This document shows, piece after piece, positions 10,291 to 20,005 of a DNA stretch of 64,000 nucleotides. The DNA is from Talinum fruticosum (taxonomy: Eukaryota > Streptophyta > Magnoliopsida > Caryophyllales > Talinaceae), in the NCBI GenBank assembly GCA_021018815.1, contig JAITYX010000026.1, positions 4,650,001-4,714,000 of the forward strand, read 5' to 3'. Made by a program: the position numbers and the translations under genes. Under the pieces are notes generated by a model that did not search any database, was not told where the DNA came from, and saw only the letters and a program-made list of their open reading frames with translations. The first letter of the stretch is position 1; the number at the start of each line of letters is the position of its first letter.

Positions 10291-12987
10291 TGTAACGCCC
10301 CGATTACCATTACTTAATAATTCTCTAATTCGAGAATGTTAGGTAAGGTCACAGCGGAAGTTAACGATCGAAGGCGTCACCGCCGTCCTAAAGATAGGAC
10401 AAGGCTATATAATTAGAATAAAAGGACTTACAATTTATGCTTGACCACTGATAGAAGTAATTACCTATTACACAAATTTCCAAGTCATCTCACAATACGA
10501 GTTTACTTGTTTAGTAACACCATATTCATACAACCTACACTTTTGTACAGTTCCACAAACTAATATACGACGTACAATAATTCCCAAGGTCATACCTAAC
10601 CCTGGTTGAAGGTAAAGTCATTGTGAGCGTCTATGTACCTTCGATTTGCGAATGCTACGTGGCTGGCTAGGGTTTGCCTTCGTCGGACTTAATAAATAGT
10701 TGATTGCTCGCCAATGCTTCTTCCTAAAACAAAAACAAGTAAAATATTTTGAAGAGTGAGTCGAAACTCGGTACGAACATTCCTGCACTCGTAAAATAAC
10801 TTTGAAGACTATATTGATTGAGCGCGCGCATTTCAATTCATTTTAGTTTGAAAACAGGGGAGAGATTATAATTAAAACTTGCTTGCCGGTTATTATCTGA
10901 AAGTGGAACCCCTTGGTAATTGATACGATCGTTGAACAGGTGTCACCCCAGGCCGATCGGTAACCCGAGTTGACGCCGCGCGAGTATAATTGGCGGGCCT
11001 AAGCCCTTGGTAATTGATAATTGGGCGGGGACCACTTAATTAGGTGGCAAAACTTGCCTTGTAAATGATTCATTGTTATTTGTATATATGAGAAATGTTG
11101 AGATTTGATGAAATATGTGAGTTTTCGAAGGGTACGAGCAATGAACGTACTCGAGCCGAGAATATTTGTTTCTCACCTTTTTGCGAAATTTGAGTCACCA
11201 GCTATTCGACAACGGAAGTGGCCTCCGATCCGTTTAAGATGGATTTCTAGGGTTAATAATGTTTTCCGGAGTTTTAATGCTTGAGTTTGTATAAGCTTTA
11301 ACAATTTATTTCACTTCATATATTCGTATGAAAATCGCTTAAACTAATGTTTGTATTACTCAACTTTATCTGCGTTGATTCCGTTTCAATTATTGAACAC
11401 GATTTATATTAATTAAAGAGGTTGATTAGGTTGACTAAATACTCGATTGTTTTGACGGAATTCAATCCGTTAGCTGACTTGGATTGACAATGGTGTCTAT
11501 ATATATGGACATACCTAACAAACACTTATTCCTAATTTATTCCTCACTTTTCGAATTTAACCCATAGCTAAGCGATTATTCAATCTACCGATGCCCTTCC
11601 ATAGGTAAGCCTTATAATTACCCAAATTGCTCAAAATTTCATTCATATACCAACTTAAGGTCATGAGCCTTATTCTCACAATAACATTCACATTCACAAT
11701 CGCGATTAGGCAAACCTAATGCTCAATTATTTTCCATGCCTGTACACTTGTACATTATCGAATTTCAACTTCTACGCACACATTCCCCTTCGTTTGCTCA
11801 ATATAATCATTTCTAAAATGTAATAGTTCCACCAAATTGTTCCATTCGCTAATAAAATCTCAATCTCATTCACTAGTTCACAATTTCTCAAAGTAGTCCC
11901 ATTCATTCACATGCGCACAATCGGTTCATCAAAATACCAAACCTATCCTCCATCCAATTCGAATTTTCCCCAAATTAATCTTTAAATTTACCCCACAAAT
12001 ATATTTCTAGTCATACTTCAATTTACGGTTACAATTGCCCAAATAGATAATGAAATTGATAATTTAGGGTTTAGAGTTTTACCTTCAAGTACACATTGAG
12101 GAAGCCGGGGAGGAGCGGCGAGAGATGGTGGTGTGTAGTAGCTGCCCGGCGACCGCCGGGCGAGGGACGGCGGCTGGCTCCGACGGCCGCCGCTGTTTGT
12201 GGGTGGTCGACGGGTGGCTCGCGCCGAGGTGAGGCGAGCGTGCACCTGTGCGCGCGCGAGGGCGAGAGGGAGGGAGAGTGCGGTGGCGAGGAGGTGGCGG
12301 GCATCTCCCGTCGACGCCGGCGTCGGCTCACGGCCGGCGTTGGTGGCGCCGATGGCCGGGGCAGGCCGCGAGTGGAGGCGGGGAAGGAGCAGAGGCGCGC
12401 GATAAGAGAGGGAGAAGGAGGTAGCGGGCGCGAGATAGGAGAAAGCGAGACGAGGAGAGCCGAGAGGCGGCCGACGCCGGTCTCCCGCCGGCGTCATCGG
12501 CGCAGTGGCCGGAGAAGGTAGCGAGCAGCGAGGGGAAGGAAGAGCGAGAGGAAGGGGGAAGCGGGGAGGAAGGGAGGAACGGGAATAGCAGAGCAAGTGA
12601 GGGGGTTTTAAATTGCATTGTCGATTAATTGATCTTAACCGCCTCTTTTTTTTTTTTTTTTCGGTTCCGAGAAAAATCCGTCTCTGGATTTTTCTTTCAA
12701 AAAAATCTGAAAATTTTATTTTTATTTATTTATTTTATTTATTTTGTTTTCTTTTATTGTTACTTTTAATTTTGTTTTTAATAACGATGTTCACAAATTA
12801 AATTCTTATTATGAGATTTTTATTAGGGCCACTTCGTCGCCTTAGCTGCATAACACATATATAAAAATAATGTAAATATAGAAATATCGAATTGAAGTGC
12901 ACGCGCTCGATTATATAAATAGTGTAATTAATAAAATAAATAATGTGATTTAAAATAAATAATGTGATTTAGGATCGGGTTGTTACA
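10291..12987 (-). mobile_element. J: 2.7-kb solo LTR, probably of a Tekay/Del-type gypsy element
   Basis: The ends are TGTAACGCCCCGA and TCGGGTTGTTACA, imperfect inverted termini, flanked by TTGGT (10286-10290) and TTGGC (12988-12992), a 5-bp TSD with one mismatch. It has no internal coding domain. A very GC-rich block at 12090-12560 stands out from AT-rich surroundings and produces long but meaningless Pro/Arg/Ser-rich ORFs on both strands. A poly-T run lies near 12645 and AT-rich low-complexity DNA at 12715-12790. Element K (36841-40032) has similar ends and a GC block in the same relative place, in the opposite orientation. The lineage is inferred. Confidence 0.65.
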
Positions 12988-13728
12988 TTGGCAAAATAGG
13001 AAGGCAAAACGAAAAGATGGGTGGTCGGGCGAGAATGGGTTCTTTAGGTGCGGTATTGGGAGATTGAGGTGATGGAGGGTTAAATGGTGGAGTTTAGAGG
13101 TGAAATTTGAGGATGGGGGCTCTTGGGGAGGGTAGGAAGGGCTGGTAAAAGTGGAGGATCATTCGAGCTCGGGATCATCTCAAACTAAGAGTAAACAAAA
13201 TGTCTCGCTGGGTGGAAGTCCGAGGTTGACGGGTCTTGGTTGTTGTGGAGGAGGGGGTCAGAATACGGCTTGGATGGACTGAAATTTGGAGGGGGAACTA
13301 TTGAGGGAGTTGGGAAGACGTGGTAAAAGTGGGGGTTCATTCGAGGTCGGGATCACCTCGAACTATTGGTGGAGTGGGTCGAGATGGGTGCTTGGATTGA
13401 GCTAATATTTGAGGGGGTTGACTCAACTTGTCCACATAGATGTGGGTGAAATTTGGAGCGCGAGTGACTTGTGGATTGGGAGATATGGGTTTTTGAAGTT
13501 AAGTAACAGGATAGTCCAAGGTTCTCAACGATATAGAAATCACCACCTTGAAAAGTCCACCTTAATGATACGAAACAGACACTAGCTAAGCTCAATGACT
13601 CAAAGATCACCACCAAGTATGCTACACTTGGATACAGCATTTGAGGATTCAAAGGGGCAACGAGCACACAGCTCAAATTCTCATTTCATATTCATCAAAG
13701 TTGTTTTTACAAAGCTGAATACATTGAG

Positions 13729-13737
13729 TATTTATAG
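13729..13737 (-). promoter_or_regulatory. TATA box in LTR of Q1
   Basis: TATTTATAG on the plus strand is CTATAAATA on the element strand. The same site recurs at the same LTR position in other copies, for example 17171-17179. Confidence 0.6.
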
Positions 13738-14386
13738 GGAATAAAAGCATGCTAAAAATAAACTAAAGCTTAAAGCAAAAAGATAATCAAAGGCCTAAAT
13801 TAAGCTTCCCTTCTCCAAGCCAAGATGGGTGGCCGGATGTGAAGATGCATTCTTGGCCAAGCTTTGAGGCTCTTAGAGAACATGTGGTGGTAAATGCATA
13901 ATTCATTTTCAGCCAAGTATTCCTTGCCCCTTGCACAAAATAGCTCCTCATTGGTCCAACACATGCTCTCTTCCACTAAGGATAGTGCTTGGGAATTGCT
14001 CTAGAGTCTTCTTTGGGGCAGCCACGAATTTCCAGCCTGGTGACCGATTTTGAAGAACCGAACATGGTCATTTTTGTCCGGGCGGATTTGTGCATTGATG
14101 TTCGGTTTTAAACCGAATTCGACTCTTTGATAATTTTGGACTTCCGTTTGTGGCGTATAATGCTTCACTCCTTAAGTAACATTTATTTATGTAAAAATTC
14201 TCATAGAATGACAATTTTCATGGCCTTAAAATCTCTTCAAACCTTGGCTCGGTTTGCACTACTTTAGCTAGCATAGGAGTTTGTTTTGGTGAAAAATTGA
14301 TTTTCAAATAAGCTTGACTCCTCTTGTGCCTTTGCTTGAGAACCCCTTGACTCTTGGACATTTGACTTGGATGGAAATATCCATCA

Positions 14387-14640
14387 CAATGCCTATAAGA
14401 TTGATCTTCCGGGGATTGTAGAGTCTCGGCGAGCTTTAATGTGGCTGACCTCTCTCCTTACTTTGAAGATGACACCTTAGAGAATTTGAGGCCAAATGCT
14501 TCTCTAAAAGGGGAGGATGATGTAGACCTTACTACTAATCAAGCCACTAAGGGTCATGGTTAACTAGCTAGAGCGCAAGAGGAGCCACTCGGGAGCAACG
14601 ATCAACTTTGCGCTTCAAAGTCACCTATTCGGGTTCGAAT
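14387..14640 (+). pseudogene. Integrase of element G, last part with LTR-encoded tail
   Basis: It resumes after Q1 with NAYKIDLPG, then SFNVADLSPYFEDDTLENLR and the PPT (AAAAGGGGAGGA, 14506-14517). The frame continues into the LTR with a stop at about 14561. A downstream stretch still resembles the tail of other copies (ASKSPIRVRIEQA). Confidence 0.7.
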
Positions 14641-15391
14641 TGAGCAAGCTAGCAATGGGTTAGGAGAGCCCTAAAACTCCCTTTATCAAGACCATGTTGA
14701 TACCAATAAAAGGTCCCTAGGAATTGAACCAAAAATAAGAGTGAAAGGGGCTACAATGAGCAAAACAAGCAAACCGCCCGAATAGGAACAATTCGCGCAA
14801 CAGTCTTTGAGGGTCAAAAAGCCAATGCTCGGAGGGTCAAATGAGTAGTCAAGCTGCATGCATGCAAAGTAGTCTTGTGGAACATTCTAGAGAATCCAAA
14901 AACACTTCATTTAGTGGAGGGAATCAAATTCTAGAGCCAATCAAAGTGAAGATTGGAGGAGAGGAAATCTAATACTTGGCTAGAATTGCACCATGAATAG
15001 TGTCCACATGTTCCCTCTTAGTGGAAGCATCTTTTTATTATTCTCTATGCTTAATGTAATCCCATCCCTTGATCATGTAAGGCTTCTAATGGCCATTAGA
15101 TTATGCTTTGATTTCACCCTTTTATACACTACAAATACTACCTTATACTCGGTCGTAATGATATTGATTTTAAATGAAAAAACCGAGTGATCTTTCAAGT
15201 CCTTGGAGCAAGCTGGTGGTGTTTCTTATCCAACCCATACCTTGGTGCTTGAAGTTGTTAATGGTGGTGATTTCTTATCCATTGAAAACTTGGTTTCTAT
15301 CCCTTTGAGTTTATCATATTGGTGTTTGGTTTTATTAGCATTTCCATCCCCATTTAGCTCATTTCTGGCCAAATTGAACTCACATATATCA
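14518..15391 (+). mobile_element. LTR shared by element G (3' end) and element M (5' end)
   Basis: It starts TGATGTAG after the PPT of G and ends CATATATCA. It is followed by a PBS (TTTGGTATCAAAGC, 15394-15407). An LTR with a PPT on one side and a PBS on the other is the arrangement expected in a tandem G-LTR-M recombinant. It is 874 bp and lacks ~177-bp repeats. Confidence 0.75.
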
Positions 15392-15718
15392 TCTTTGGTA
15401 TCAAAGCTATTGGCTACCTTCCTGGCCGAGCTAGTTCCACCCACAAACACACCCCTTGATACCCTTAAACACAAACAGCCAGAAATCCAAAAAAGACCAG
15501 TTACTAATGAGTGCTAGTATGACTTTGGAGGAGCGGTTTGACATGCTTATAAGGGATAATGCTGAGCTGAGAGCTCAAAATGACTATCCGAGAAAACAAC
15601 TTGGAAATTCTATGAAAGATAGGCGTGATCAACTAAGGAGTACATCTCCTCCCTCTCGGCATACCCATAGCTCCAATAAAGAAGATGAAGAGGATAATTC
15701 GTTTGCTTCCTTGGATGA
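15392..15718 (+). pseudogene. Residual internal region of element M: PBS, leader, gag start
   Basis: After the PBS there is a ~100-bp leader. ATG at 15507 opens gag (MSASMTLEERFDMLIRDNAE). About 70 codons of the hydrophilic N-terminus are kept, through SNKEDEEDNSFASLDD. The gag sequence then passes directly into LTR sequence at 15719, inside the shared string GATGATGGA. Core gag, PR, RT, RH and INT are all gone: the internal region is only 327 bp. Confidence 0.8.
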
Positions 15719-16439
15719 TGATGGAGATCTCCCAAGCACTACCTCAAACTCAATCAATGAAGATCATGGCTTGATGTCTAAAACACAAGAGGTGCTAATT
15801 TTGAGTGAAGCTCAACCATGGGAAGCAAAATCACCTCTTCTGGTTCGGATTTTCCAAGCATGATAAGGGTTAGAAGTACCCTAAAACTCTTTTTCTTAAG
15901 ACCACAATGAAGCTAAGAAGTGGTCATTTGATGTAGAAATGGAGATAATAAGAGAAGAGCTTTATTTTTGCCAAACTCTCAAACCAGGCAGTTTTGGCAA
16001 TGCTGCACACCTGAACTTTTGAGGCCCATATCTTTTTGCTTGAAGGTGCAATGGGTTTGACCAGCATATGGGTTGAAAGTCGACTCTCTAAGCTTTCCAA
16101 CCATATAGAGAAAGCCAAATTCAGAGAAGGGAATCAAAAGTTACAGCCAATCAAAGTGCAATTTGAGGAAGGGAAACAAATACTTGGCCGAAATGCTCCA
16201 AGATTGAGAACAACATGTTCCCTAGTTGGAGCCTTTTCTTTTGTCCTCTTTTGATTATTCCTTGTATAATCCCCATGCTTGATATTTTAAGGCTCTAATA
16301 GCCATTAGATTGTACATAGCTATCCTACTTTCAAACACTATAAATACTAGTGGCTTCACCCTTGTAAAAAGAAGCTTATGTTTTATGAATGAAAACCGAT
16401 TTAGTCGTGTGCTCTTCACCTCAAATCTTGTATGCTTAT
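15719..16439 (+). mobile_element. 3' LTR of element M, left part
   Basis: It starts TGATGGAGATC and carries the LTR-encoded tail (PWEAKSPLLVRIFQA, stop at about 15861) and AACACTATAAATACTAG near 16336. It is cut at 16439 by element L. The last bases, ending CTATTCATCA, lie at 21269-21310. About 300 bp between the two parts appear lost. Confidence 0.7.
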
Positions 16440-16501
16440 TGATGTATAGCTCAAGCTCTGATACCAAAGTTGATGTATAATTCAAGCTCTAATACCAAAT
16501 T
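16440..16501 (-). repeat. Tandem pair of 31-bp PBS tails at the end of L's 3' LTR
   Basis: The units 16440-16470 and 16471-16501 each consist, in element orientation, of ACTTTGGTAT + CRGAGC + TTGAG + CTATACATCA, with a few changes in the second. The LTR proper starts at 16502. This is the only locus here with two tails. Confidence 0.8.
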
Positions 16502-17786
16502 TGATGTATAGCTGGGGTAGATGGCTAAAGAGGGTAGAAAGGAGGTTAAGGTGCAAAGAAGAGAAACCGAGCGGAATAGCTTTCTCTAGTGCAATCTTGG
16601 GAGAACGAGGTGATGGAGGGGTAAATGGTGGAGTTTGGAGGTGAAATTTGGAGGGAGGCTCTTGGGGAGGTTAGGAAGGGATGGTAACAAGTGGTGGATC
16701 ATTCGAGGTCAGGATCACCTCAAACTAAGGGTAAACAGAATGTCTCGCAGGTGGAAGTCCAGGTTGACGGGTCTTGGTTGTTGTCGAGGAGGGGGTCAGA
16801 ATACCGCTTGGATGGAGCTGAAATTTGGAGGGGGAACTCTTGAAGGCATTGGGAAGAGGTAGTAAAAAGTGGGGGTTCATTCGGGGTTGGGATCACCTCA
16901 AACTAATGGCTAAAAATCTATCTCGTTTAGTAGGCGTCCAAGTTGACGAGGCTTTAGGTGTTTTAGTGGAGGGGTCGGAGGGGTGCTTGGATTTAGCTAA
17001 GATTTGAGGGGCAATGACTCAACTCGTCCAGATAGGTGTGGACGAAATTTGGGATGAAGGTGATTTGTAGGATATACAGCATTGAGGTTCAAAGGGGGAC
17101 GAGCTATCCAGCTCAAAATCCATTCATATATTCATCTTCAAGTGTATCTTACAAAGTTGAATGCTAGTGCTATTTATAGGAGATAAAACATGCTGAAAAT
17201 AAATCAAAACTAAAACATAATCTAAGGCCTAAGGAAAGATTACAAAATCAATGGCCTAAGATGTATTAGTCCCTTGTCCAAGCCAACTTGGGAACATGTG
17301 GTTAAAATGAAAGTTAATTCTAGCCATGTATTTCCTTCCCCTTCGTAAGAAAGCTTGTCATGGGTCCAACACATAGATTCCTCCACTAATGCTAGTGCTT
17401 AGGAATTCTTCTAGGACCTTCCTCTTGCTGTCCACGTTTTCCACTACGTGATGAACCATTCGGCTTATTTGCACGAGAGCCTCACGGTCTTAGAAAGTAA
17501 CCAGCCAGCATGCTTCACACATACCCAGGTTAGGTTCGTTAGGAATTTTGGACCGACCTTTGTGCCATAAAATGCTTTACTACTTAAGCATAATTTATTT
17601 ATGTACTAATTGTCTTTGAACGACAATTCTCATGGCCTTTCAAACTTCTTCAAACCTTAGCTCGGTTTGTATTTCTTGGACTAGCATAGGAGTTTTTGGT
17701 GTAAAAATAAGCTTCACTCCTTTTATACTTTAGCTTGAGAAACCCCTTGACTCTTGGACGTTTGACTCGGATGGAAATGTCCATCA
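16502..17786 (-). mobile_element. 3' LTR of element L (chimeric)
   Basis: It runs from TGATGTATAGCTGGGGTAG to CCATCA, next to the purine tract. The left part (to about 17072) matches the Q1-type U5 with ~177-bp repeats. The right part matches L's 5' LTR closely, including GAGCTATCCAGCTCAAAATC. A TATA box (TATTTATAG on the plus strand) lies at 17171-17179. Confidence 0.75.
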
Positions 17787-17910
17787 TTCTCCCCTTGTTG
17801 AAAAGAATTTGTCCTCAAATTCGCATGGACAATATCTTCCAAGTGAGGAAAAATCAAGATCAATATAGCACAACTCTTGTTATCATAGGGGTAATTCCTC
17901 TTATTTTTGG

Positions 17911-18357
17911 TTAAGGAAGATATGCCTTGCTTGGGCATAAAACCGATTGTTCACCATAAGATCCTAGCAAGTACTCTCCATATGACTCTTCAAGTTGAGA
18001 CAAGCATGACCAATGGAGCCTAGGATCATAGTGAGGCTCACGTTGCCTTTTCCTCCTTTGATGCTCATAAGGCAAGTCTCCAACTTGGCTAAGATCTGGT
18101 GGGTTAGATTTGTGAAAGACACAATCATTCTCGGACAGCATGTGGAAGTAAGAGCTCCAAGAAAAATCTCCAAACTTATGCTGACAATAATGGCACAACT
18201 TTAATGGTATAAGTAGGAGCTTGCTCTCCACATTCTTGGCATAGACACAAAAAATTGTCAAATGCACAAAATCAACTTCACAAGTTTCCAATGGAGGTAA
18301 AAGGATATACCTCCTCTTGGATGATTTGAGTAGCTTCATATAGTGGCTCAACTTCAT
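17911..18357 (-). pseudogene. ORF-X fragment in element L, function unknown
   Basis: I do not recognise this protein. It reads CEVDFVHLTIFCVYAKNVES, LLLIPLKLCHYC, DFSWSSYFHML and VFHKSNPPDL, then shifts frame. The conserved end, NVSLTMILGSIGHACLNLK, is in the frame of 17964-18173. The same sequence in the same order is found in element T (54071-55363), where about 75 further residues lie between PDF and the end. Cys and aromatic residues are frequent. There is no protease, RT or integrase motif. It occupies the place of pol between gag and the 3' LTR. Confidence 0.6.
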
Positions 18358-19091
18358 GCACCTTGGACAGCTTGCTTTCGGCCGAATAACAAGAAGTATG
18401 CGGTATGGGATTTTTGTGACAAAATGATCAACCCCTTGGCATGTAAAGTACCTCCGGGCTGAATTGGGGGTATGGGAATTTTGGGAAGTGGGATTGGTTT
18501 TTTTTTTTTTGGGAAAAGCTGGAAGTCTGGACAGATTGGAAACAAGGCTGGTCGGAATGAGAACTCGGCTGGAACATGGGTCAGGCGGATTGTGTTTTTG
18601 TGGGTGGAAAGGGTTTTCGATTTTCGCTTTTGGTTTGTGGAGTAAGGTAAAAGTGGGAGGTTTTTGTGGGCATTTTTGGGAGAGGTATGAGAGTCTCCAT
18701 CATGGGCTAATCTCTTGTCAAACAATAAAGGCCATTCCTAAAAAGGAAAACAAATGCTCACAAGCATAGCAACATTCCACATTTCAATAATGCTCAACTT
18801 CACAAAGCCAAAAGAATTTAAACAAGGATGAACAAAATGGCTTATACCTCCATGAGGCCGTCGGATGTCACATTGAGGGAAGTGGTTTGTGGCTTGAATC
18901 TCCAAACTCTCATTGCTAGTTGCCTCTTCTACGTCCCTAGACAATGAATGAAAGGCAACACTTCCGTGATCCTCAACTTCTAAACATGTTTCACCATAAT
19001 CATCAAAGAGGGAAGTAGGTCATCATGGCTCACAATTTGCTCCTCTTGAGGTGGTTCAGACAAAATCAATATTTCTTGCTCAACCAAAACT
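18358..19091 (-). other. Region between gag and ORF-X in L
   Basis: Mostly non-coding or decayed. Near 18420-18470 the minus strand reads RYFTCQGVDHFVTKIPYR, which looks like a CCHC knuckle with the first and last Cys lost. This implies that gag once extended here. A poly-T/G stretch lies at 18488-18500. The short ORFs on either strand are not credible genes. Confidence 0.45.
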
Positions 19092-19823
19092 TCACACGAC
19101 AAAATGGTCATTGATTTCTACCTCATTAGTAGATAAAGAAGTTTCTTTCAAAACATCTCCATCATGCTTATCAAATTTAGGAAGCAAATCAAAATCATTT
19201 GTTGGTTGGCAAACAACCTCCAATGCACTTTCATCATACTCATCAAACATTGGAGACAAACCAAAGTTGGGCTCAATTTCCTCTTGGGTAGGAAAAGGAG
19301 GGACGGTTATGGGTTTTGGTGAGGGAAGTGGGGGTTTTTGTGGAGGTGGTGAGGGCTGGGCCGAGGGCTTTTGTGAAGGAGGGTGGTGGCTCTTTTTGTG
19401 GGAAGGTTTGGATTTTTGTGGAGGTGGAGAGGGCTGGACATTTCGGGTTGTGGAAGGAGAAGAGGGGAGGGCTGAAAGTTTAGGAGAAAAAGAAGATAAA
19501 CTCCCTTTGTTAAGGTGTTTGCTCTCGGTGGGAAGGAATTTGTAATTTAATGGACAAAAATTTTTAAGCAACTTCCCTCTCAACTTTCTCCATGTACACA
19601 TTATTGCTTTGCCTTTCTTCTTCCTTCTCACTTTGTATCTTGTCCACCAAGTGAGGGCATGACTCCTCAACTTAGACACAACAATCTCAATCTTCTCATG
19701 CTCTTCTAATCTCAAGTTTTCAAAGGCCTCTTCAACCTTGATAAGCCAACTAGAAAATAGATCTTGTTGACCATAAAATTTAGGCACAAATAGATTGACC
19801 AACTCAAAATTAGAAGGAGCCAT
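19092..19823 (-). CDS. gag-like protein of element L, 243 residues, uninterrupted
   Basis: The start MAPSNFELVNLFVPKFYGQ at 19823 leads into a retrotransposon gag core at residues ~18-95 (SSWLIKVEEAFENLRLEEHE, SHALTWWTRYKVRRKKKGK, TWRKLRGKLLKNF). A proline/lysine/serine-rich spacer at ~110-180 and an acidic tail with FDEYDE and FDKHDGD follow. The zinc knuckle is not in this frame but decayed downstream. The core differs clearly from gag of A, D and R. It is one of the few long undisturbed retroelement ORFs in the window. Its presumed role is packaging of L RNA; expression is unknown. Confidence 0.65.
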   Translation of the reverse strand: MAPSNFELVNLFVPKFYGQQDLFSSWLIKVEEAFENLRLEEHEKIEIVVSKLRSHALTWWTRYKVRRKKKGKAIMCTWRKLRGKLLKNFCPLNYKFLPTESKHLNKGSLSSFSPKLSALPSSPSTTRNVQPSPPPQKSKPSHKKSHHPPSQKPSAQPSPPPQKPPLPSPKPITVPPFPTQEEIEPNFGLSPMFDEYDESALEVVCQPTNDFDLLPKFDKHDGDVLKETSLSTNEVEINDHFVV

Positions 19824-19988
19824 TTAAGCTCTCAAAAACCCAATGCCAAGTGGTGTTCGTGGTTGAAAGAAAAAAAATGGGCGAGAAAATGTTTTTGTGT
19901 TTTTGGTTTTTTGTAGATTGCTAGTTGTTTTGTGGCTAAGAGGGTTGTGTATGGAGGAAGGAGGTAACTCAACCAAGAAATCTAAACT

Positions 19989-20004
19989 TGCTCTTATACC
20001 AAAG
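19989..20004 (-). other. Primer binding site of element L
   Basis: The plus strand reads TGCTCTTATACCAAAG, the complement of a TGGTATAAGAGCA-type site, one base left of the LTR boundary. It is slightly diverged from the TGGTATCGGAGC of the other copies. Confidence 0.65.
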
Positions 20005-20005
20005 T

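Larger units (their letters stand above)
10235..14386 (-). mobile_element. Q1: solo LTR with embedded PBS tail, carrying insertion J
   Basis: On the plus strand the unit starts TGATGTATAG, a PBS complement (GCTCCGATACCA) and then a second TGATGTATAGCTGGGG at 10267. The LTR proper runs from 10267 to CCATCA at 14386, without J about 1.42 kb. Both flanks are the same integrase gene (G), and the 5-bp flanks are TAACG and CAATG, a TSD if two transitions are allowed. The tail therefore lies inside the integrated unit. The LTR holds three partial ~172-bp repeats around 13108-13500 and a TATA box at 13729-13737. Confidence 0.7.

Noticed and set aside
12018..12618. Long Pro/Arg/Ser-rich ORFs on both strands in J
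   Set aside because: They overlap in several frames, come from GC-rich composition without stops, and have no domain; they lie within a solo LTR.
16440..16501. Simple satellite or CRISPR-like repeat
   Set aside because: Only two units, each explained by PBS plus LTR terminus; no spacers or cas genes in the window.
19051..19545. Plus-strand Gly/Trp-rich ORF
   Set aside because: It is the antisense shadow of the proline-rich part of L gag.
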